NCBI GenBank assembly: GCA_017476705.1 | Contig: JAFUZI010000088.1 | Span: 1 to 11,458 of the forward strand | Origin: Bacilli bacterium | Lineage (GTDB): Bacteria > Bacillota_I > Bacilli_A > RF39 > UBA660 | Direction: 5' to 3' | Length of the DNA stretch: 11,458 nt | Shown: in pieces, positions 6,476 through 11,458 of the stretch | Position numbering within the stretch: position 1 is the stretch's first letter | How the letters are laid out: each line of letters starts with the position of its first letter | The notes under the pieces: model-generated | The model's input: only the letters and a program-made list of their open reading frames with translations | Databases searched by the model: none | Told to the model about the DNA's origin: nothing | Translations under genes and position numbers: made by a program

Positions 6476-7606
6476 ATGATCTATTTAGATTATGCAGCAT
6501 CAACTCCAGTGGATAGTGATGTACTTAATAATTTTATTGAAACAACTAAAGAAGAATTTGCTAATCCGAATTCAAATCACTCACTTGGATTGCAAGCAAA
6601 AAAGTTAATTGATGAATCAACTGATAAAATAGCTAAATTATTAAACGTAGAAAGTTATGAAGTAATATACACAAGTGGAGCTACTGAATCAAATAATTTA
6701 GCTATTAGAGGAGTAGCTTTAAGATATAAAAATAAGGGTAAGCATATTATAGTTAGTTCGTTAGAACATAATTCAATAATTTCCTCCTGTACATATTTAC
6801 AAGATGAGGGATTTGATATAGATTTAATTCCAATTAATCATGATGGATTAGTTGATGTTGATATATTAAAATCAATGATAAGAGAAGATACTATTTTAGT
6901 AAGCGTATGTGCAGTTGATTCTGAAATTGGTCTTAAACAACCAATCGAAGAAATTGGAGAATTTTTAAAGAATAAAGAAAATATAGTATTTCATACTGAT
7001 GCTTCACAAGCGTTTGGAAAAGTAAATATAGACTATTCTAATTGTGATTTAGTAACAATTGCTCCTCATAAGTTTTATGGTATAAATGGTATATCAATCC
7101 TAGTAAAAAAGAAAAATGTAAGTTTAAAACCATTAATACTAGGTGGTAAATCAACAACTGTATATAGAAGTGGTACACCAGTATTAAGCATGATTACCTC
7201 AACTTCTGTAGCACTTTCTAAAGCAGTTAACTTGTTGGATGAGAGAAATGAATATATTAAAAAATTAAATAGTATTATAGTATCTAAATTAAAAGAATAT
7301 AAAAATGTTCACATTAATAACACTTCAAAAAGTATTCCTCATACTATTAACTTTAGCATTAAAGGTGTTAAGTCAGATTTATTTGCATCTAAATTAAATG
7401 AAAATAAAGTTATGATTTCGACAAAAACATCATGTTGTCCACTAAATACACCATCTAAGCTTGTATATGCTCTAACAAAAGATAAATCTTTAGCTTCTAC
7501 ATCACTAAGAGTTAGTATATCTCACCTAACGACAGAAGATGAAATAGAAAAATTCTTAGGAATTTTTGACAAATGTTATAAGGAGTTAGTAAATGGAGAA
7601 ATATAA
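6476..7606 (+). CDS. Cysteine desulfurase, IscS/NifS-like class V aminotransferase
   Basis: A 376-aa PLP enzyme that takes sulfur from cysteine as a protein persulfide for Fe-S assembly or tRNA thiolation. Visible features: YLDYAASTP at the N-terminus, SGATESNN in the PLP phosphate region, HTDASQAFGK (PLP-contacting Asp and Gln), PLP Schiff-base lysine K199 in APHKFYG, RSGTPV, and the mobile catalytic loop with C320-C321 in KTSCCP. The loop is shorter and less canonical than in housekeeping IscS (normally SSGSACxS), so it may be a specialised paralogue. ATG 6476 is chosen with AGGAGGA (6464-6470); the longer frame from 6434 starts inside the lipoprotein gene. It overlaps the TtcA-like gene by 14 bases, which suggests direct sulfur handover to that protein. 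Confidence 0.88.
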   Translation: MIYLDYAASTPVDSDVLNNFIETTKEEFANPNSNHSLGLQAKKLIDESTDKIAKLLNVESYEVIYTSGATESNNLAIRGVALRYKNKGKHIIVSSLEHNSIISSCTYLQDEGFDIDLIPINHDGLVDVDILKSMIREDTILVSVCAVDSEIGLKQPIEEIGEFLKNKENIVFHTDASQAFGKVNIDYSNCDLVTIAPHKFYGINGISILVKKKNVSLKPLILGGKSTTVYRSGTPVLSMITSTSVALSKAVNLLDERNEYIKKLNSIIVSKLKEYKNVHINNTSKSIPHTINFSIKGVKSDLFASKLNENKVMISTKTSCCPLNTPSKLVYALTKDKSLASTSLRVSISHLTTEDEIEKFLGIFDKCYKELVNGEI

Positions 7607-8423
7607 AGAGATAGAAAGAAGTATTATAACAAAATTTAGAAAGGATATTTGGAGTAAGTTTGTTAAAGGTGTAAGCAAATATAATTTAATAAGTGAAAAC
7701 GATAATATAATGGTTTGTATATCAGGAGGTAAAGACTCATTTTTGCTTGCTAAATGCATAGAGGAGTTGCAAAGACATGGTAAAGTAAAATTTAGTGCTC
7801 ACTATGTTGTAATGGATCCAGGGTATAATGAATATAATAGAAGTTTTATTATAGATAATGCTAAAACTTTAAATGTTCCAATAGAAATATTTGATTCAAA
7901 TATTTTTGATATTGTGGCTAGTGATGATGGTAAAAATCCATGCTATTTATGTGCAAGAATGAGACGAGGTTATTTATATAGTAAGGCAAAGGAACTCGGT
8001 TGTAATAAAATAGCTTTAGGTCATCATTTTGATGATTTTATAGAAACAACACTTCTTTCAATGTTTTATGGAAGTGAAATTAAAACAATGATGCCAAAAC
8101 TACATAGTGATAACTTTGAAGGGTTAGAGTTAATTAGGCCATTACTTTTAGTTAAAGAAGAAGATATTATCTCTTGGAAGAAATATAATGAACTAACATT
8201 TATTAACTGTGCATGTAGATTTACAGAAGGATGTTCTTTAATTAATGATGGAACAAGTAAAAGAAAAGAAATGAAAGAATTAATTAAGAATATGAGAAAA
8301 GTAAATCCAAATGTTGATCAAAATATATTTAAAGCATTAGAAAATGTTAATATGAACTGCATCTTGGGATGGCATAAGGATGGAGATAATTTTTCATTTT
8401 TAGATAATTATGATGAGAGATAA
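7593..8423 (+). CDS. TtcA-family PP-loop tRNA sulfurtransferase-like protein
   Basis: A 276-aa ATP-pyrophosphatase related to TtcA, which makes 2-thiocytidine at tRNA position 32 with a [4Fe-4S] cluster. The PP-loop is SGGKDS (44-49). PCYLCARMRRG (C117, C120) matches TtcA's first two cluster cysteines, and GHHFDDFIETTL is the family's second motif. The third cluster region differs: where TtcA has one cysteine, this protein has C206, C208 and C214 (CACRFTEGC), so extra metal or sulfur chemistry is possible. ATG 7593 is preceded by AAGGAG at 7580-7585 and lies inside the end of the desulfurase gene. Pairing with a desulfurase gives a complete sulfur donor/acceptor module. The substrate could be tRNA or something else; within a copper operon, a copper-linked role is inference. 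It is the last gene before repeat copy 3. Confidence 0.85.
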   Translation: MEKYKEIERSIITKFRKDIWSKFVKGVSKYNLISENDNIMVCISGGKDSFLLAKCIEELQRHGKVKFSAHYVVMDPGYNEYNRSFIIDNAKTLNVPIEIFDSNIFDIVASDDGKNPCYLCARMRRGYLYSKAKELGCNKIALGHHFDDFIETTLLSMFYGSEIKTMMPKLHSDNFEGLELIRPLLLVKEEDIISWKKYNELTFINCACRFTEGCSLINDGTSKRKEMKELIKNMRKVNPNVDQNIFKALENVNMNCILGWHKDGDNFSFLDNYDER

Positions 8424-8457
8424 TAAAGATAATACTTTAATAAAAGGTTTTAAATGA

Positions 8458-8491
8458 GTCATTTTAGTCTTAATCGGCCCCTAACTTGCTT
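8458..8491 (+). repeat. Block right-end motifs before repeat copy 3
   Basis: GTCATTTTAGTC (8458-8469) and TAACTTGCTT (8482-8491). The same pair, with spacing within one base, occurs at 10051-10060 and 10072-10081 before copy 4, and in both cases five bases separate the second motif from the core of the ppdK-end repeat. The first motif also stands at 1948. Confidence 0.65.
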
Positions 8492-8496
8492 ATAAT

Positions 8497-8562
8497 ACAA
8501 GCTGCAATTAAAGCAAAAAAGAAAATGAATAATTAAAAGACTAGGTAAAACTAGTCTTTTTT
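8497..8562 (+). repeat. ppdK-end repeat, copy 3
   Basis: ACAAGCTGCAATTAAAGC, a lysine-codon run (AAAAAAGAAAATGAATAA), then the hairpin with the same stem and loop as copy 0. Similarity to copy 0 continues past the hairpin through GTATGTTCG to about 8590, so about 95 bases are shared with 136-233. Confidence 0.85.
8535..8562 (+). terminator. Intrinsic terminator, hairpin copy 3 (end of copper operon)
   Basis: AAAAGACTAG (8535-8544), loop GTAAAA, CTAGTCTTTTTT (8551-8562). Identical stem and loop to the ppdK terminator. It is the only terminator after the copper operon, so the repeat itself ends that transcript. Confidence 0.9.
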
Positions 8563-8566
8563 GTAT

Positions 8567-8592
8567 GTTCGGAAAATAGTAATATTGCGAAC
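8567..8592. repeat. 26-bp palindromic repeat, copy C
   Basis: GTTCGGAAAA to TATTGCGAAC; outer arms GTTCG/CGAAC are perfectly inverted. 20 of 26 positions match copy B. It lies five bases behind hairpin copy 3, the same arrangement as copy A behind the ppdK terminator, and is followed by AAAAAA like copy B. Confidence 0.7.
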
Positions 8593-8593
8593 A

Positions 8594-8624
8594 AAAAACA
8601 ATTTAGTTAAACTAGATTGTTTTT
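8594..8624 (+). terminator. Second hairpin terminator behind repeat copy 3
   Basis: AAAAACAATTTAG (8594-8606) pairs with CTAGATTGTTTTT (8612-8624), one G-T wobble, loop TTAAA. It stands in tandem with the hairpin at 8535 and covers the only upstream start codon of the following reading frame. Confidence 0.7.
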
Positions 8625-9066
8625 AAATAGATTTTTAATGTTTTCAGTTACAAGATTTGTCATGACACCAACTATTTTATGGAGTATATATGAAATAATA
8701 AAATTTGGTTTTAGTGGTAATTTCTTAATTGCCAAAAGTTTAAGTATACTAACTATTATTCTCTTAATTCCAATATTATTTTATAGTTATACTATCTTTA
8801 CTAAAAAATCTATATTATTTATAGATGTTATATGCTTTTATATAACAGTTATTTGTTCTCAAATAGTTTTTAAATATATAATAAATTTAAAACATTTATC
8901 AAATTTTTATATTTATCTAAGTGTTATTTTATTAATTATCCAAATTGCAGCATATTTATATTTAACATTTAATCCATTAAAAAACTTTATATTTAAAGAT
9001 CCTATTACACATAAATATGGATTAGATGGGCATCCTTGCAATCACAATCATAATCATAAACATTAA
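8617..9066 (+). pseudogene. DUF6512-like membrane protein, probably lacking its N-terminus
   Basis: The open frame encodes about 149 aa with four hydrophobic helices (about 12-30, 38-60, 65-87, 97-117) and ends in FNPLKNFIFKDPITHKYGLDGH followed by a histidine-rich tail (HPCNHNHNHKH). The helix layout and the F.DP.T..YG end resemble DUF6512 membrane proteins, which I recall as about 170-190 aa with one more N-terminal helix. Here the only starts are TTG 8617, inside the right arm of a terminator hairpin, or ATG 8638; neither has a Shine-Dalgarno or promoter, and the frame is closed by TAA at 8608. The left end therefore looks cut off at the repeat junction. The His tail could bind metal and it lies beside copper genes, but it may be unexpressed. 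Family call is tentative. Confidence 0.5.
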
Positions 9067-9069
9067 AAT

Positions 9070-9095
9070 AATCGGAAGATTAAGATATTAGGAGA
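9070..9095. repeat. 26-bp palindromic repeat, copy D
   Basis: AATCGGAAGA to TATTAGGAGA; keeps the central ATTAAGATATTA of copies B and E and 19 of 26 positions of B, but the arms no longer pair well. It lies between the two membrane-protein genes and its right end forms part of the terminator at 9090. Confidence 0.5.
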
Positions 9096-9115
9096 ATAGA
9101 ATTTCTCCTTTTTTA
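9090..9115 (+). terminator. Intrinsic terminator after the truncated membrane protein
   Basis: AGGAGAA (9090-9096), loop TAGAAT, TTCTCCT (9103-9109), then TTTTTA. Unrelated in sequence to the GACTAG hairpin family. Confidence 0.8.
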
Positions 9116-9124
9116 TGGTATAAT
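9116..9124 (+). promoter_or_regulatory. Extended -10 promoter of the seven-helix protein gene
   Basis: TGG TATAAT (9116-9124), an extended -10 right behind the terminator T-tract, with no clear -35. It is the same terminator-then-TGN-TATAAT layout as at 1358 and 10157. Confidence 0.6.
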
Positions 9125-9148
9125 ATTTTTTAGAAAGAGTGTGATATT

Positions 9149-10012
9149 ATGAAAAAGATATTTGGTGGAATTAATTTAACTTGGCCAAAGTTGATTATAA
9201 TGTCTATCATTTTAGGTGTTTATACTGCTATTATGGCTATGTTACCAATAGCAAAAGATACTTCATTTAGTGATTTAACTGTTACCTTTGAAGTATGGAT
9301 ATTCTTTGGAATATTTATTATTATGAATAGTAAATCTCCTAAAGATTCAGCGCTTAAATGTTTTATCTTCTTTTTAATTAGTCAACCGTTAGTATATTTA
9401 GTTCAAGATATAATAAACCATAGTAATTTATTTAATATGTATTATAGATTTTGGATTCTTTGGACAATAGCTTGTATTCCTATGGGATTTATTGGATATT
9501 ACATGAAAAAAGATAAATGGTGGGGATTATTAATTCTTGCCCCTATGTTATTATTGACATCAGAAGAGGGCATGGGGTATTTTTCTAAAATGATGTTTTC
9601 TTTTCCAAGGCATCTCTTAACTTCTATTTTTTGTATAAGTGCATTAATAATTTATCCATTAGCTATATTTAATAATAAAAAAGTAAAAACAGTTGGTGTA
9701 ATAATAAGTGGACTATTAATTATTTCGATATTTGTTATATGTATAATCGAACCACCTATATATAGTACAAGCTTGTTATCTAATGGGGGAAATTATCAAT
9801 TTGATGATACTTATAAAGCTTATTTATTAGATAAAAAATATGGTGATTTAAGAATCGAATGTGAGGAAGAAACAAAAGATTGCATAATTCATGCTGATTT
9901 TAAAAAAGCTGGAAAAACTGAATTGATATTAGAGTCATCAGATAGTAAGAAAACAACATTTAATATTTCTATTAGGAGAGATACTTATTCTATAAAAGAA
10001 AAAGGTAATTAA
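9149..10012 (+). CDS. Conserved membrane protein with extracytoplasmic tail, function unknown
   Basis: A 287-aa protein with about seven hydrophobic segments (near 15-34, 44-60, 70-86, 99-118, 124-138, 153-174, 180-200), then a soluble, probably beta-rich tail of about 85 residues starting EPPIYSTS, with two cysteines (IECEEETKDC) that could form a disulfide if outside the cell. Motifs such as GINLTWPK at the N-terminus, MNSKSPKDSALKC and YYMKKDKWWGLLIL resemble an unnamed family I recall from many gut Bacillota. No catalytic motif is evident. Start ATG 9149 with AGAAAG-AG-TGTGAT (9132-9143) resembling the full anti-16S sequence. It has its own promoter and stands alone, with the 26-bp palindrome on both sides (copies D and E), copy E overlapping its stop. 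Function cannot be assigned. Confidence 0.75.
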   Translation: MKKIFGGINLTWPKLIIMSIILGVYTAIMAMLPIAKDTSFSDLTVTFEVWIFFGIFIIMNSKSPKDSALKCFIFFLISQPLVYLVQDIINHSNLFNMYYRFWILWTIACIPMGFIGYYMKKDKWWGLLILAPMLLLTSEEGMGYFSKMMFSFPRHLLTSIFCISALIIYPLAIFNNKKVKTVGVIISGLLIISIFVICIIEPPIYSTSLLSNGGNYQFDDTYKAYLLDKKYGDLRIECEEETKDCIIHADFKKAGKTELILESSDSKKTTFNISIRRDTYSIKEKGN

Positions 10013-10036
10013 TCGCAATATTAAGATATTACGACA
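10011..10036. repeat. 26-bp palindromic repeat, copy E
   Basis: AATCGCAATA to TATTACGACA, sharing 20 of 26 positions with copy B, including 15 consecutive central and right-arm bases. Inner pairing is TCG-N-CGA. Its first two bases are the end of the stop codon of the preceding gene. Confidence 0.65.
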
Positions 10037-10050
10037 AATAAAAATATTGT

Positions 10051-10081
10051 TGTTTTAGTCTAATTCATTCATAACTTGCTT
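10051..10081 (+). repeat. Block right-end motifs before repeat copy 4
   Basis: TGTTTTAGTC (10051-10060) and TAACTTGCTT (10072-10081), the same ordered pair as at 8458-8491, ending five bases before the core of copy 4. Confidence 0.6.
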
Positions 10082-10086
10082 GAAGT

Positions 10087-10155
10087 ATAAGATGCAATTA
10101 AAACAACGAAGAGCTAATATAAAAAATTTAAAAGATTAGGTAAAGCTAATCTTTT
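10087..10155 (+). repeat. ppdK-end repeat, copy 4
   Basis: ATAAGATGCAATTAAAAC, then AACGAAGAGCTAATAT, then hairpin; about 80 percent like copy 2 over the last codons by eye. It keeps the overall order core, Lys codons, stop-like TAA, hairpin, with no ppdK sequence upstream. Confidence 0.8.
10130..10155 (+). terminator. Intrinsic terminator, hairpin copy 4 with compensated stem
   Basis: AAAAGATTAG (10130-10139), loop GTAAAG, CTAATCTTTT (10146-10155). Compared with copies 0 and 3 the C-G pair of the stem has become T-A on both arms, so pairing is kept. Confidence 0.85.
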
Positions 10156-10156
10156 G

Positions 10157-10165
10157 TGTTATAAT
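10157..10165 (+). promoter_or_regulatory. Extended -10 promoter behind hairpin copy 4
   Basis: TGT TATAAT (10157-10165), consensus extended -10 directly after the hairpin T-tract; a -35 would fall in the stem. RNA would start near 10172, shortly before AGGTGG and ATG 10185. Confidence 0.6.
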
Positions 10166-10184
10166 AAACCACATAGGTGGTTTT

Positions 10185-10937
10185 ATGGATAGATTAGATA
10201 TAAGAAATTATTTATATCATGGGATACATAATGGGATTTATAAAGGAAATGCTATTGATCCAGGACTTGCAGCTTTTGAAAGTATTTTAAAAGATGAATA
10301 TCTTTTGTTTGGGAAAGATTTAAACGAAAGAAATGTCTATTCAGGAATTACTTGTTATACTGATAATGCAGGTTTAACTCCTAGAATTTCATTAGGTTTT
10401 TATCCGTTGAATAAGGAAGTATATAATATTTCATTTGCTACATCAAAACATAAAAATTATATGCCAAAAAGTATAAGAGAATTACTTATTAATAAGTATA
10501 ATATAAATGAAGAAGAGTTAAATAGTAATATAATGAGGTTTAATCTAGATAGTACTTGGTTTGCTTGGTTAGCATATTATCAAGGAATAACATTGATATT
10601 TGATCCAAATTTACTAAATGATTTGAAAATTTCAAACTATGCAGCATTATATGATGAGATATGTGTTGATGAAAAAGTTTCATTGCGCAAATATTTAGTT
10701 GCAGTTTCTCTTTTTTTAAACATTAAAAAAGCAGAGGATTTTTGTAGCGCTTTTGAATTAAAAAAATTTAAACTTGCTGGTTATGAATATGAACAATTGA
10801 ACGATAAGTATTATATAGAAATAAAAAAATTACTACGTAAATATAATTATGATGTTCCTGTTGTTGATTTTTTGACAGGGAAATCATTAGATGAACATGG
10901 AAAAGTATTGGTAAGGGTTAAAAAAAATAAATTCTAA
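10185..10937 (+). CDS. Unknown protein with faint ADP-ribosyltransferase-like motifs
   Basis: A 250-aa soluble protein I do not firmly recognise. Near the N-terminus it has YLYHGI followed by an AFESILKDEYLL segment, the general look of the Y/H-G/T substrate motif and following helix in ART-fold proteins such as DarT-like enzymes. Later come ISLGF, WLAYYQGITLIFD, and YDEICVDEKVSLRKYLVAV, where the E in DEICV sits as the catalytic Glu would in such folds. This is a weak, motif-level suggestion; an inactive or unrelated protein is equally possible. Start ATG 10185 with AGGTGG at 10175-10180 and a promoter just behind the repeat hairpin. It is the first gene of the last block. The following partial gene has its own promoter, so a toxin/immunity pairing is only a guess. 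Confidence 0.55.
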   Translation: MDRLDIRNYLYHGIHNGIYKGNAIDPGLAAFESILKDEYLLFGKDLNERNVYSGITCYTDNAGLTPRISLGFYPLNKEVYNISFATSKHKNYMPKSIRELLINKYNINEEELNSNIMRFNLDSTWFAWLAYYQGITLIFDPNLLNDLKISNYAALYDEICVDEKVSLRKYLVAVSLFLNIKKAEDFCSAFELKKFKLAGYEYEQLNDKYYIEIKKLLRKYNYDVPVVDFLTGKSLDEHGKVLVRVKKNKF

Positions 10938-11023
10938 GATATTAAGAATTTGTTAATCATTATGAAAATTTGGAGCTAATTATATGGAAGAGCTTAATAA
11001 TGATGTAAAATTTGTATGAATTA

Positions 11024-11032
11024 TGATATAAT
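11024..11032 (+). promoter_or_regulatory. Extended -10 promoter of the last, partial gene
   Basis: TGA TATAAT (11024-11032), consensus extended -10; no convincing -35. About 75 bases of leader lie before the AAAGGAG at 11101. Confidence 0.55.
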
Positions 11033-11114
11033 ACTGATTACAAATAAATTATTGAAATCCTATGCTGATGAAGATATACTAAACATAGATTTTAACAATG
11101 AAAGGAGTTTACAT

Positions 11115-11458
11115 ATGATTTGTTTTAATATAATTGATAAGTATCATTATTGTTCTGAAAAAAATCAAAAAAAAGAAAAATATTATAGAAAATATAAATT
11201 AACTAAAGAAGAACAACAAAAAACAGATGAATTTCATAAAAAAATGTATGATTACGTTATAAAAACAAATGGTGAAAATGGTTTACTATACTATTATGAC
11301 GAGTTAGAAGGATCTATTGAATATAGAGAAGAATTAGGATATATATCAGTAGGCAACTTTGATAGGGATGAAGTAACAGTATTTGACTATGGTAAAACTA
11401 TTGATGAGGCATTTAAAAATGCAATTATAAATTTTGAATTTCATGTTTATGCTGACTA
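11115..11458 (+). CDS. Unrecognised protein, 5' part only
   Basis: An open frame of 114 codons runs off the window end. ATG 11115 is preceded by a strong AAAGGAG (11101-11107). The product starts MICFNIIDKYHYCSEK, then is very lysine- and tyrosine-rich (EKYYRKYKLTKEEQQK), and continues with acidic, aromatic stretches (LLYYYDELEG, SVGNFDRDEV, FDYGKTIDEAF). No signal peptide or membrane helix is visible. I do not recognise the family. Small, acidic-aromatic proteins like this are common among immunity or antitoxin proteins, but nothing here proves that. It has its own extended -10 promoter and is separated from the previous gene by 177 bases. Confidence 0.7.
   Translation, partial: MICFNIIDKYHYCSEKNQKKEKYYRKYKLTKEEQQKTDEFHKKMYDYVIKTNGENGLLYYYDELEGSIEYREELGYISVGNFDRDEVTVFDYGKTIDEAFKNAIINFEFHVYAD

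Larger units (their letters stand above)
136..10155 (+). mobile_element. Putative serial cassette array at the ppdK 3' end
   Basis: Five same-direction copies of the ppdK gene end plus terminator (136, 1265, 2011, 8497, 10087) divide the region into blocks: XRE + DUF6442-like; uracil-DNA glycosylase; copper operon; two membrane proteins; then the ART-like gene onwards. All genes run the same way as ppdK, and no block continues the function of its neighbour. This fits repeated site-specific insertion that rebuilds the target gene end each time. No integrase, transposase or resolvase is present in the window, so the element would have to be moved in trans or be immobile now. Confidence 0.55.

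Noticed and set aside
6303..6503. Minus-strand open frame at the lipoprotein/desulfurase border
   Set aside because: Shadow of two confident plus-strand genes with no independent signals.
136..10155. CRISPR array
   Set aside because: The repeats are few, far apart, diverged and end in terminators; spacers would be kilobases long and hold genes.
136..10155. Classical integron with attC sites
   Set aside because: No IntI gene, no R-box type attC structure; the recurring element is a ppdK gene end plus terminator, although the overall layout is integron-like.
10931..10949. Sixth copy of the 26-bp palindrome (TAAGATATTA core with ATTCT/AGAAT arms)
   Set aside because: Shares only the short AT-rich centre; arms differ, so chance is likely in this base composition.
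10984..11019. Short frame MEELNNDVKFV after a GGAG
   Set aside because: Only 11 codons, no promoter of its own and no known family; could be a gene remnant but cannot be supported.

Overview
This AT-rich window, with nearly every gene on the plus strand and strong Shine-Dalgarno sites, looks like a low-GC Bacillota chromosome, probably a gut Bacilli/RF39-type or clostridial lineage. That placement is inference. TGA is used as a normal stop (the copA stop overlaps the next ATG), so the standard bacterial code applies.

Layout: (1) bases 2-166 are the 3' end of ppdK (pyruvate, phosphate dikinase) with its terminator. (2) An XRE-type regulator and a DUF6442-like three-helix membrane protein follow. 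(3) A family-4-like Fe-S uracil-DNA glycosylase comes next. (4) A 6.3-kb copper operon holds csoR, an HMA/TauE-SafE-like/cupredoxin fusion, copA, a DUF2318/FtrD-like lipoprotein, a cysteine desulfurase and a TtcA-like PP-loop sulfurtransferase. (5) An apparently 5'-truncated DUF6512-like membrane protein and a seven-helix protein of unknown function follow. (6) Last come a protein with faint ADP-ribosyltransferase-like motifs and an unrecognised ORF cut by the window end.

The most striking point is that these blocks are separated by reiterated copies of the ppdK 3' end. The ACAAGCTGCAAT core, the lysine-rich last codons and the following terminator hairpin recur at about 1265, 2011, 8497 and 10087. 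All copies have the same orientation, and three of the four are followed by a short promoter. A second, palindromic 26-bp family lies at five places inside or at the edges of these blocks. The picture is a serial cassette array built at the 3' end of ppdK, each block carrying its own promoter and borrowing the next copy's hairpin as terminator. No integrase is visible in the window, so the mechanism is inference.

Within the copper block the genes fit one stress response. CsoR would derepress the operon through a GC-rich palindrome inside its promoter, CopA exports Cu(I), the HMA/TauE/cupredoxin protein and the lipoprotein handle metal at the membrane, and the desulfurase plus TtcA-like enzyme form a sulfur-transfer pair that may repair or replace copper-damaged thiolation or Fe-S functions.
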